From Thecaphora thlaspeos (taxonomy: Eukaryota > Basidiomycota > Ustilaginomycetes > Urocystidales > Glomosporiaceae), in the NCBI GenBank assembly GCA_900291925.1, contig UWYS01000015.1, positions 1 to 64,000 on the forward strand: a stretch of 64,000 nt of DNA, written 5' to 3'. Position 1 is the first letter of the stretch. Every line of letters begins with the position of its first letter. The position numbers and the translations under genes are program-made. The notes beneath the pieces were generated by a model. It had not been told where the DNA came from. It did not search any database and was given only the letters and a program-made list of their open reading frames with translations. Below are positions 53,802 to 62,806 of the stretch, in pieces.

Positions 53802-54822
53802 TCGACTTCCTTGCCGCCGTGGGCTGCACCGTGGCCGCAGCCACCCTTGTCTGGCACGGCCTTGCCGCCTCCACCCGCCATCGCCATGCCGGTGTCGTCG
53901 ATCGCTTCCGCTCCTTCTGCCTTCGCTTCTTGGGGCCCTACTTCGACGCCCTCCCTGCCTCCGGCCTTTCCCTGCTGGAATGGATCGCCGAGCTCATTGC
54001 CTCCAGGACGTACCACAGTGTCAAGCACGAGCTCAGCGCTCTCCGATCTTGACACATTGACCTGGGCCTGGCCACCATCGGTTTTGACTGCGGTCGGCTT
54101 GAGCGAGCAGTCCGCGGTATCAAGCGCTTGTCCGGCCTAAAGCGGCCCAACCCAAGCTCCCCATCACCCTCCCCCTCCTCCGCGCGATCCTCGAGCACCT
54201 GCCACTCCTCCCCAACCTCTCCGCCTGGGACCGCGCCGTCTACGCAGCCGCCTTTGCGGTCTCATTTGCCTGCTTCCTGCGCTGTGGCGAGGTCTCCTGG
54301 TCCACCCTCGACGCCTCTGTGTTCAGGGTTGGCGCGGTCACCTGGTACAACAACTACGCCATCGCCGTCCTCCCCTCGTCCAAGACCGACCCGTTCCGCT
54401 TGGGCGTCAACCTGGTCATCCCCCGCGTCGGAGGGTCTGAGTGCCCGTTCCAAGCCCTCCGCCTCCTCACCCAGCCGTCACGCCCCCCGTCGTCGCCCCT
54501 CTTTGGCCTCGGCGATGGTTTCCAGCCGCTCCCGAGGGACGCCTTCATCCAGGTCCTCCGGCAGGCACTTGACCGGCTCGGCCTGGCCGCCAGAGACTAC
54601 GCCGGCCACTCTTTCCGCCGTGGCGCCGCCACCTGGGCGGCTTCCTGCGGCGTCGACCCGGACACTATCCGCCTCCTTGGCCGGTGGAACTCGGACTGCT
54701 ACCGCCGCTACATCGATCGCTCCGCCACTGAGCGTCGCACTCTCGCCGCGTCCGCCCTCTACGCCACTCGCGCCGGGCCGCTCGTCCCCTCCAGCCTCTC
54801 CTGGCGCGACCCGGTCGCCTAG
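53802..54822 (+). pseudogene. DIRS-like tyrosine recombinase
   Basis: The N-terminal core-binding part reads [20 protein letters not shown], then [15 protein letters not shown], to a TGA at 54,050. The same frame resumes as [20 protein letters not shown], shifts near 54,150, and continues KLPITLPLLRAILEHLPLLP. The catalytic domain has the box-I Arg in ACFLRCGEVSWSTL. Box II is GHSFRRGAATWAASCGVD (HxxR), followed by LGRWNSDCYRRYI with the nucleophilic Tyr. All four key residues (R, H, R, Y) are present although the reading frame is broken. It ends at TAG 54,822. Confidence 0.82.
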
Positions 54823-54835
54823 CCGGCGCGCCGCC

Positions 54836-55164
54836 TTGGCCTCGACCTGCATTGGCCCCGGCCCTCTGCCGTGACTGCTTGCCGCTGCGCTGGCACCGCG
54901 GCGCAGGTAGCGGGCCGGGAGCCTCCGAGCTCAGAGGCCTCGCCCTTCTGCCCGCATTTCCCATGAATCTATGCCTGTTGTCCGTCCTGCCGCGCGAGAG
55001 ACGAGCCTGGGATTTCCGTGCCTTGCTCGGCCCGCTTCCACCTTGCTTCCTCTCCACCACCGCCCCCACCTCCCCAACCTCTCTTTCGTCAGACCGCGCC
55101 ATGACATGACCACCACCACCACCACCAGGACCGCCATCAGCGACAGCAACACCACCACCCAGCC
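54836..55164. other. Region between the DIRS-like element and mgs1
   Basis: Presumably contains the 3' end of the element and the mgs1 promoter. The segment 54,911-54,955 resembles 31,797-31,845 upstream of the Sec14-like gene. CCA triplets precede the mgs1 ATG. Confidence 0.5.
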
Positions 55165-57192
55165 ATGACCCCCGCACATCCTCAGCTCGTTCAATGTCCA
55201 AACTGCCAGCGAACGCTCCCCTACACCCACCTCAACCCACACCTCGACAGATGCCTCTCCTCCGATGCCCAGTCGCAGACACACTCGCAGGGCAGTGGTA
55301 CTGGCAGCAGCAGCGGCAACCATGGCAACACCAACACCAACAATAACAACAACAACAGCGGCAACAGTAACACTCGCAGCAATGACGTCGCTCGACCGCC
55401 CAACCACTCCTTCTCGCCCAGTACGACGACCACGCCGCTCAAGGGAAAGCTGCCCTCCGCCTCCAAGCGCGCGTCCCCGCCGCCGATCGAGAGTCAGCAC
55501 CATCCTCCCTCACACGCTCCTGCCGCTGCGAAACGCCCAAAGATCGAGCCGGACGCCGACCGCCCTTTCGCGCCCCTGCCGACGACACAGCCGCCCAAGC
55601 AACCGCGCGCACGCAGTCGTCTCGACGCCGTCAAGCCTTTCGCCGAGCGCATGCGGCCGCAGACGCTCGACGACTTTGTCGGTCAGGACCAGGTGATCAA
55701 CGGTCCGCTCAAGATGCTCCTCCGCCAAGGTCGTATCCCCTCGATGATCCTGTGGGGTCCACCTGGCACGGGAAAGACGACGCTAGCCCGTCTCCTGGCC
55801 AAACCCACCGTCACCTCCGCCGCCTCCGCGTCGAAACAGCGCGCGACGCCTCCACCTCCTCCTTACCGCTTCATCGAGATCTCAGCCACCACGGCAGGTA
55901 CAGCGGAGGTCAAGAAGATCATCGATGAAGCGTTGCCCCACCTCCAGCTGACGGGTCAGGCCACGCTGCTCTTCATCGACGAGATACAGCGTTTCAGCCG
56001 GGCGCAGCAGGACGTCTTCCTGCCCGCCGTGGAAAAGGGCCAGATCGTCCTCGTCGCCGCCACGACCGAGAACCCTTCGTTCCGTCTGCAGGGCGCGCTG
56101 CTGTCGCGCATGCGCGTCTTTGTGCTCAACAAGCTTAGCGTCGACGAGTGCTGTACCGTGATACAAAAGGCCATCGAGCGGGTCAAGGTGGACGAGGAAC
56201 AAAGCCACCACGACGGCGACGGCGACGGCGACGGCATCAAGGCGGTGTTGTCGCACATCGATGCCGACCTGATTCGGTGGATAGCCAATGTGGCGGACGG
56301 CGATGCGCGTACCGCTTTGGGAGCGCTCGAACTGGCGCTGACCACTACGGATGTGATGCTCTCGTCCTCCGTGAATGTCGACAAGCTGAAGGCGGCGCTG
56401 TCTCGTTCTCACCTTCTATACGACCGCACCGGTTCGGAGCACTACGACTGCATCTCGGCGCTACACAAGTCGATTCGCGGGTCGGACGCCAACGCCGCGC
56501 TGTACTGGCTAGCACGTATGGTGTGTTCGGGTGACGATGCACTTTTCATTGCTCGTCGACTCATCGTCGCCGCATCGGAAGATATCGATACGTTGGAAGC
56601 ACTTCAAATGGCAACGGCAACTTATACCGCATGTCAAGTGGTAGGTCTACCGGAATGCGCCGAGAACTTGGCACAATGTGTCGTTTTCCTCGCTGAATCT
56701 TCGAAGAGTACACGAAGTTACAGAGCTTGGAAAAAGGTCAAGAGTTACGTGGAAGGACAATATAACTATCCTGTTCCATTCCATATCAGAAACGCACCTA
56801 CCAAGATGGGAAAAGAGATGGGTTTCGGAAGGGCATATAGGTATGAACCTAGATTTGCCCATCCGGTATATCAAGAATTCTTACCGGAAGAGATGAAAGG
56901 AACGCGATTCCTTTCACCCCCTCCTCCTGCTGTTGATCCTACTGGTCGTTCTTGCTTGATGGACAGGGAAGAGAAAGAGAATATGGACCAACATCTGGAA
57001 CATCCTATGACAAAGGATAAAGGTATAGGTCCAGGATCATGTCAAAGACAATTTCAAATCGGCGCTAGGATCGTAGATTGGGATATGTTGGAGGAATGGG
57101 AGATGGAACGAAATGACGGTAAACCGTGGAGTGGAAGGAAGCAGTTGGAGGAAACCCTGCAAAGACTGCAGAGCGAAGATGAGGAAAGATGA
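55165..57192 (+). CDS. mgs1: Mgs1/WRNIP1 AAA+ ATPase (maintenance of genome stability)
   Basis: Nuclear replication-fork ATPase related to RarA that interacts with PCNA and polymerase delta pathways. It has 675 residues in one exon. An N-terminal UBZ-like finger (VQCPNCQRTLPYTHLNPHLD plus RC) is followed by an Asn/Ser-rich linker. The AAA+ module includes RPQTLDDFVGQDQVI, Walker A GPPGTGKTT, LLFIDEIQRFSRAQQD (Walker B), sensor 1 AATTENPSF, and SRMRVFVL. The RarA C-terminal region follows (HKSIRGSDANAALYWLARM, IARRLIVAASEDI, YNYPVPFHIRNAPTKMGKEM). The family's tail is extended by about 100 residues. Codon choice changes clearly at about 56,520: third positions before it are mostly C/G, after it often A/T. 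Confidence 0.96.
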   Translation: MTPAHPQLVQCPNCQRTLPYTHLNPHLDRCLSSDAQSQTHSQGSGTGSSSGNHGNTNTNNNNNNSGNSNTRSNDVARPPNHSFSPSTTTTPLKGKLPSASKRASPPPIESQHHPPSHAPAAAKRPKIEPDADRPFAPLPTTQPPKQPRARSRLDAVKPFAERMRPQTLDDFVGQDQVINGPLKMLLRQGRIPSMILWGPPGTGKTTLARLLAKPTVTSAASASKQRATPPPPPYRFIEISATTAGTAEVKKIIDEALPHLQLTGQATLLFIDEIQRFSRAQQDVFLPAVEKGQIVLVAATTENPSFRLQGALLSRMRVFVLNKLSVDECCTVIQKAIERVKVDEEQSHHDGDGDGDGIKAVLSHIDADLIRWIANVADGDARTALGALELALTTTDVMLSSSVNVDKLKAALSRSHLLYDRTGSEHYDCISALHKSIRGSDANAALYWLARMVCSGDDALFIARRLIVAASEDIDTLEALQMATATYTACQVVGLPECAENLAQCVVFLAESSKSTRSYRAWKKVKSYVEGQYNYPVPFHIRNAPTKMGKEMGFGRAYRYEPRFAHPVYQEFLPEEMKGTRFLSPPPPAVDPTGRSCLMDREEKENMDQHLEHPMTKDKGIGPGSCQRQFQIGARIVDWDMLEEWEMERNDGKPWSGRKQLEETLQRLQSEDEER

Positions 57193-57458
57193 GTGATGCC
57201 CTTCTCACGCTTCGTGACGTCTTGGGACATCATTTATGCCTGCAATAACGTGAAACGGAGGAATATAAATCATTGATATCTCAACGTTCTTCACAACCCC
57301 CGCTGTGTGCCGATACAGAGAAGCGCATCTGCCATACACGCTTTCTTCGATATGCTTGCAGTCGAACAGAGATGCCTCTACGATCAACAGACTAGTCTGC
57401 GAGGTAGACACTTGTCCCTACCCAAACCACGGCATGCCTTCATCTGTCCCTTACTCTA

Positions 57459-59035
57459 CTACGCCGTCGCCGTCGCACCACCCAACCCCTGGCTGAGCGA
57501 CCTTAGCGCCCTCTCGACTTCAAAACTATCATCTCCCATTCCCGCGCCTCCCTCTCCATCCACATCCTCCTCCTCCTCCGCCGCCGCCGCCGCCGAGTGT
57601 CTGCCCAGCCGCGTCGTCCTTACCCCTCCCACGTTCCTCGCCCTGTAGGCCGCCAACGGACTGCTGGATCCGCCGAGCGTCGTCGAGGTTCGAACAGCGG
57701 TAGCGGGACTATGTGTCGAGCCTGGCGATGAGTGCATGGCGCCAACGGGGGACGAGGTCGAGTAGGGCGACGTCGATCCACCACCGACACCGGCAGAGGC
57801 GGACGCGAAGGCGGGCGAGAAGCGAGAGTAGTCTTGCGTAGGCGTCGAAGGGGTCGTGCTGGTTCTCTGCGACGTGGCGGTCCTCTGCGGCGTGGCGTAG
57901 GACGAGGTGGAGCGGATGCGCGCACCAGAGAGGGGAGAAGCGGCGCCGATCGAAGAGGGTCGCGTTTTGGGTGAGCCGCGGGTGAGGTGAACTAATCCCG
58001 TTGCCAGCGTGCGTGGAGCGGCGGGTGCCGGTGCGCCTGTGGGTGCGGCGGAGGAGAGAGGCTGGTGTTGGGCCTGCTTCTCGGCTAGCGTCTGCGCGGA
58101 CGAGGAGGGCAGGGGTTGGTGCGAGGTTTGCGCGGCAGCCTGCGTCTGCGCCTGGGCCAGGGTCTGCGAGGAAGCGGGAGCGGGAGGGAGGAGGTTGGAG
58201 ACGATGCGTCGCTGGAGGATTGTTGCTTCGAGGAGGTTGAAGAAGAGGACGATGGACGTGGCCCATGCTAGAGGGTAGGATGCGCGAGCGAGGTGGGGAA
58301 AGAGAAGGGAGGGGATGAGCAACCGAGGTTTGTTGCACACAGCGACGGACGGCAGGCCAAGGAGAGGAGTGACGGCGGCTACTCACAGATCCATCCTAGC
58401 ACGGCATCGAGCTTCTCGTCGACGCTCCCACCGAAAGCGTGGTAGACGACGTCGAGAAAGTCCCAGTAGACCTCTTTCGGCCTGCTCGACACGAGGGGCA
58501 GAAGCCAGAGGAGGGCGAGGGCGGATGCGTTCCACTTTGCCCTCCTGGAGAGCGTGACGCTCGACGACGGCGTGGCAGTGGTGAGAGAGGTGGGGGCGGG
58601 AGACTGCTGCGACGCGGTCGACGCGGTCTGACCCGCCGATGGTGTCGCTGGCTGCGGTGTTCCGAAGCTGAGCACACCTCGCTGCTGCAGGGTGGAGAGT
58701 GATGTGGAGAGTGTGCAGTTGTGCTGGACCATGTGCTGCTGCTGCTGGGGTGTCGCTGGGCTGCTAGCACCGAAAGCGACCAGGGCTGGGTTGGAGGTGG
58801 AAGAAGCGGCGAAGGGGCCAGGAGTGGAAGGTGCCTGGGGTGTGGTGTCGCCCCATCGTACGGATCTATTGGACGAGCTTTGAGAAGCCGCTAGGGCGAG
58901 AGCAGAGTTGGGTGTGGATGTGTAAGCGCTGGAGCGAGCGAGGAGCGGCTGTTGCGACGAGGAAGAGGAGGATGAGTTGGTGGTGGTGGTGGGGGGGATG
59001 GCGCCGAGGCGCGACGATGCTGGACGTGTCATCAT
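57459..59035 (-). CDS. Two-helix membrane protein, possible POM34-type nucleoporin
   Basis: Exons 59035-58387 and 58267-57459 (119-bp intron, GTGAGT donor, CTCTAG acceptor) give 485 residues. A Ser/Thr-rich N-terminus (MMTRPASSRLGAIPPTT) includes RSVRWGDTTPQAP. Two hydrophobic segments follow: AKWNASALALLWLLPLVSS and WATSIVLFFNLLEATILQR, separated by an amphipathic stretch (KEVYWDFLDVVYHAF). The rest is Ser/Thr/Pro/Gln-rich, ending in DDSFEVERALRSLSQGL. Two helices placed centrally between low-complexity tails fit the pore-membrane nucleoporin Pom34, but no residue-level signature proves it. An upstream in-frame ATG at 59,286 is possible. Confidence 0.6.
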
Positions 59036-59651
59036 CTTGGCCGCGATGTCTGATTGCAGCGCAGATGGAGCGCTGGTAGCGCTGTGTTGCTTGAGAGTGG
59101 CTGAAGTGCTCGAGGGATGGGTGATGGTGGTGGAGGAGGATGTGGTAGTTGGGTGACAGAGGTAGGTGATGCGGCGGTGTTGTGTTGTGCGAGCTCGCTG
59201 CTCTGGTGGCTGGCCGCGCCGCGCCTTTTTCTTCGAGGCAGAGCCCGATGCATTTGCGGAGGGCGCCCGCTCTCCCGATGTCATGAACCGCCTCCATATG
59301 TGCTGCGCAGCAAGCAGCAAGCGACAAGCGGCCAGCTCGCCCGCTCGCTCGCCTTCTTCCCCCAACGTCGTCTCGGCGCTGCCCCCTCCGACGTCCCAAC
59401 AACCAACTCAAAACTGTTTCCCTCCTTCTCCCTCTCACTATTCGGTATGCAGCGTGCCTCCTGGTGTGCTGACACAGGCTGCCCCTCTCGCCCTCTCCGC
59501 CGGCCCTTCTTTCCCCCTTCTCGTCCACGTCGCTACGCCTCGTCTCACGATCCTTCTCACCCAGTCCATGATCCACAATAGATAACGTCAATAGAAGCGA
59601 TACCCTCCTCCAGCACTAGGCAGCCCCACACAATCGCCTCATCAGCCACCC
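59036..59651. other. Divergent intergenic region
   Basis: Lies between the minus-strand two-helix protein and the plus-strand AIG1-like gene, and should hold both promoters. It has (GGT)n-type repeats near 59,126-59,136 and no clear TATA box. The minus-strand frame stays open through part of it. Confidence 0.5.
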
Positions 59652-60696
59652 ATGCCACCCCGCTCATCCCAACTCGATGGACAGCCGTTCGGCACGCTCA
59701 CCAAGCCCATCAAGGTGCTGCTCCACGCCGCAGCCCTCTACTCGAGCTACTACGCCTTCTCCTCACTCGACAAGATCGAACAGCTCACCGGCATCCACGC
59801 CTCGAAGCAGTACGGAGGTCAGTCTCTCCTCCTTCTCCTTATCGTGAAAAGGCAATGAGACTCTGATCCACTGGCATAGCGACGCGCTGCTGTCCGCTTT
59901 TTATGCCCCAAACCTGACCGCCCACAGGTCAATGGCAGTTGCTCACCATAAACGGTCTGACGCTCACCACAATCATTTTCGCCCTCGCCGTGGCGCGCGA
60001 TCTCCTTCCATCATTACCCATCGGTACGTCTCTGCCACGTTAGTCTCTTTTGCCGCTTTCGCTTACCAACCTCGCTCTTTGACCTTCATCTCACAGCTGG
60101 CCTACACCGTACGCTCCTCCTCACCGCCCTCCCCTTCGAGTCGCTCATCACCTTGCTCTACTGGGGTATCCACCTCTACGACTCCTCGCCTCTCATTCCA
60201 CTCAGGGAGGTTCACGACGCTTCCAATCCCGATCAGATCCTACGCGTCGAGGCCGTCAAAGTGCCACTCCTCCTCGACGCAACGTTACACGCTCTGCCCG
60301 GAGTGTTTCTTCTGCTCGAATACCTAGCCTTCACCGCGGATGGGGGCAGGGCGGCCGGTAGGAAGGTCAAGGCAGCTTCTTGTGCGCTTGCAGGATGGGG
60401 TTACATGTGAGTCGGCATCGAGACACAGAGATGCAAGCAGGCAGGGACCAGAGCTAGAGGCTGACTCGATGGAATCGATTGCCCCGCTCCACCGCAGTGC
60501 CTAGAGCGAATACTGTGCAAGCATAAACGGACACTATGTGTACCCGCTCATCGACCTCCTCTCGCTACCTCGACGTCTCGCTCTCTACACGGGCTGCACA
60601 ACGACCGTCCTCGCCAACCTCATCGTGCTCGAAAAGGTATACGACTTGATCCACCCCGCGCAGCCGTCTATTGGAGGAAGGAAGAAGACGACGTAG
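59652..60696 (+). CDS. AIG1/FAR-17a-like multi-pass membrane protein
   Basis: Androgen-induced-gene-1-like proteins are polytopic ER membrane threonine hydrolases; human AIG1/ADTRP cleave fatty acid esters of hydroxy fatty acids. Exons 59652-59817, 59928-60023, 60097-60406 and 60507-60696 give 253 residues. Segments include IKVLLHAAALYSSYYAFSSL, GQWQLLTINGLTLTTIIFAL, FESLITLLYWGIHLYDSS, LLDATLHALPGVFLLLEYLA with the conserved His, and YIEYCASINGHYVYPLIDLL. The last exon uses the acceptor CTAGAG|C, skipping nearer CAG and TAG sites that would create stops. It ends in a basic GGRKKTT tail. Confidence 0.82.
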
Positions 60697-60952
60697 ACGA
60701 GATAGGCGGTGCTGCGATGTGACGTAGCGGGTAAAAGGTATGATGTGGTCGGTGGACACACACGCGGATAGAAGGGAAAAGATGCTGCGGCGCCAGATGT
60801 AAAGGATTGAGAGCGTGACTGCTGTTGCTGTTGATGATGCTTTATCGTCTCGAATGCGTGACATGCGTAGATGGGTTCAATGCTTTGCTGATCCTTGTTT
60901 GTCCGTCAAACGCTCATGACGGTCGGTCCGTCGAGAGCGTTCGCGCGGCCCT

Positions 60953-62263
60953 TCAATCGTCGTCCTCGTCGCTATTTTCGCTCCTCGCCTCACCACCATC
61001 CCTCTTGTTGACGGCTGCGTTCCTGCAGAACCTCTTCCAATTGGCATTGAGTTGTTCTGCCGTCCTTTTCCAGACGACATGCAACTCGTTCTTCCCCTCT
61101 TGTCCTGCATTCTCGAGCGCGACGACATCCTGGTCGGTCCATCCGTTGCAAACCTGCGCAACCAACCTAACAGCCTCCCACACGCTCTCTGCCATCTCTT
61201 CGACCTTGCAGACATCACTCTCGACGAGCAACCTATTCCTCTCCACCTCTCGTATCATCTCTATACAATTTTGCTTTTTCTTGTTGATGGTGGTCGAGAA
61301 ACCAATGTAGACGTTTGGGTAGGTTCGAAGGAGAGATCGAATGACGTTGACATCCATCGTGCAGCTGTGGAAGGATAGATTGATATCCCTCGCTCCGAGT
61401 TGGAAACCGCCGGGGTGGAGAAGGTGGAGATCGCGAATTAGGTCCAAAGTGGCGCCGGAGGATTGGACAGAGTGCAAGGAAACGTTACGACCCAGTCGAA
61501 CGGCGAGCGAGAGCTGGGCGTGCAGGATGGTGAGTTGGTGCGCGAGCGGCGTCTTGAGACGTGTGAGGTTCGACTTGGTTCGCGGCGGTTTCGCTGGTTC
61601 TTTCTTGTTTTCTTTGCGCTCCATCCTGTCGTCGTTGCCGTCAGCATTCGACGAAGGTGTAGCGTCGGAAGAGCAGCTCTGTGCGCGATCCTGAGGGCCG
61701 TTCCTGCTGGCGTTTGCGTTCGCTGGATCGTAGCTCCACCTCTTTCTCGGTATTCTGAAAGCCCTATCCAGACCCACCTCGCCCAGCATGGCAGCGGGGT
61801 TGGACTCGAGACCCTCTCTGACGCGCTCCAGCAGATCCTTGAGAGGTGTGGGTTGCGGTAGATCGTCTAGGATCGCATCTACCTCTTCCTCTGCGCCTTT
61901 GTGACCAGCGAAAAGATCGAGGTAGTGTCGTCTCTTTTGTAGCGGCGTATCCTGTAGCGATATGGCGTGCGTGAACCAGGGATGAAGGCCGAAACACGGT
62001 AGGATCTCTGGCGCTTGCTGCGGAGGTGGGGAGAGGTGTCGTACGATAGAGAGGTCGCGGTAGGATGTGGACATGGCGACTACCGTGCCGAGCTGACATG
62101 TCAAGAGCTTGGAACGGAGAGAGTCGGCCGTCGCTTCGGCGGAGGAGGAGAGGGACGAGGTAAAGGTGAGCGGATCGTCGGCGGGGTGGGCGTGGCTGTC
62201 GACCAGTAGGTGGACCAGATGCGGTGGTGGAGCGGGAAGCGGGGCGTGGCTGGATTCGGCCAT
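60953..62263 (-). CDS. TatD-family metal-dependent hydrolase (Scn1-like)
   Basis: A 436-residue intronless protein of the TatD amidohydrolase superfamily; S. pombe Scn1, a Cut9-interacting protein, is the closest architecture I know. Motifs are LLVDSHAHPADDP (HxH metal site), CFGLHPWFTHAI, MLGEVGLDRAF with the bridging Glu, RNVSLHSVQSSG, NLSFHSCTM with a metal His, and LLVESDVCKVEEM with the final Asp. A Lys/Asn-rich insertion follows GLDRAF. The tail is basic then acidic (NKRDGGEARSENSDEDDD). The open frame extends upstream to GTG 62,452 without an ATG, so I chose ATG 62,263 just before the HxH motif; an upstream exon cannot be excluded. Confidence 0.88.
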   Translation of the reverse strand: MAESSHAPLPAPPPHLVHLLVDSHAHPADDPLTFTSSLSSSAEATADSLRSKLLTCQLGTVVAMSTSYRDLSIVRHLSPPPQQAPEILPCFGLHPWFTHAISLQDTPLQKRRHYLDLFAGHKGAEEEVDAILDDLPQPTPLKDLLERVREGLESNPAAMLGEVGLDRAFRIPRKRWSYDPANANASRNGPQDRAQSCSSDATPSSNADGNDDRMERKENKKEPAKPPRTKSNLTRLKTPLAHQLTILHAQLSLAVRLGRNVSLHSVQSSGATLDLIRDLHLLHPGGFQLGARDINLSFHSCTMDVNVIRSLLRTYPNVYIGFSTTINKKKQNCIEMIREVERNRLLVESDVCKVEEMAESVWEAVRLVAQVCNGWTDQDVVALENAGQEGKNELHVVWKRTAEQLNANWKRFCRNAAVNKRDGGEARSENSDEDDD

Positions 62264-62806
62264 GGCGTGCGCGACGAGGGGTGGCAAGGTGATGTGGGCG
62301 TCGAGATGTCGGTTGGTCGGAAGGTAGGCGGAAGAAGGCTGAGAGAGCGAGGAGGGCGTAGAGGCGACGCTGGAAAAAGGGTCGGGGGTCCTGCGTCTGG
62401 CGGTGCCGCTGGTGGAGCGAGGTGGAGGGGGAAAGACGTCATGCCGAGGCACGCCTCCACTTCCTTTTGCTTGGCCCGCAGGCCCGCCGGCGGCGTGAAA
62501 GGCACCCAGGCCGGGCAGGGCGAAGCTTTGCGCCGATTGCCGGCCGGCAAAGCCTCAGTCCGCCTTTCTGGCCCCTTGTTGGCCGCTCCCCGCTTCCCCC
62601 TCTTCTTTCTCTTGACTCACCACCCCACTCTGCCCATCCATCACCCTCCATCCTCAAGCAGCCAAGCGAACCTCACCGCCATCAGCAGCCTCCTCATCCA
62701 TCTCCACGCCATCCGTCCACCCTCACTTGGCCCGCAGTCAGGTTTTGGCCGTCTCCTCCCATCACCACATCTAGCATCCACCCCTTCTCGTCACCAGACA
62801 GACACC
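62264..62806. other. Divergent region between the TatD-like gene and the SLC25 carrier
   Basis: Contains the promoters of both flanking genes. The 5' part keeps the TatD-like frame open on the minus strand. The right part is CT-rich with CATCC/CACC repeats, like other leaders in this window. Confidence 0.5.

Larger units (their letters stand above)
51352..54822 (+). mobile_element. Decayed DIRS-like retroelement (Gag, RT-RNase H, tyrosine recombinase)
   Basis: Three element modules follow each other on the plus strand: a Gag-like zinc-finger protein, a reverse transcriptase with RNase H, and a tyrosine recombinase instead of a DDE integrase. RT plus tyrosine recombinase defines the DIRS order, which integrates without target-site duplication. 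Several stops and frame changes interrupt the modules (TGA 51,430; TAG 51,459; frame change at the poly-C near 53,787; TGA 54,050; frame change near 54,150), so this copy is probably inactive. Inverted or split direct repeats were not recognised, so the true ends may lie up to a few hundred bases outside. Confidence 0.85.
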
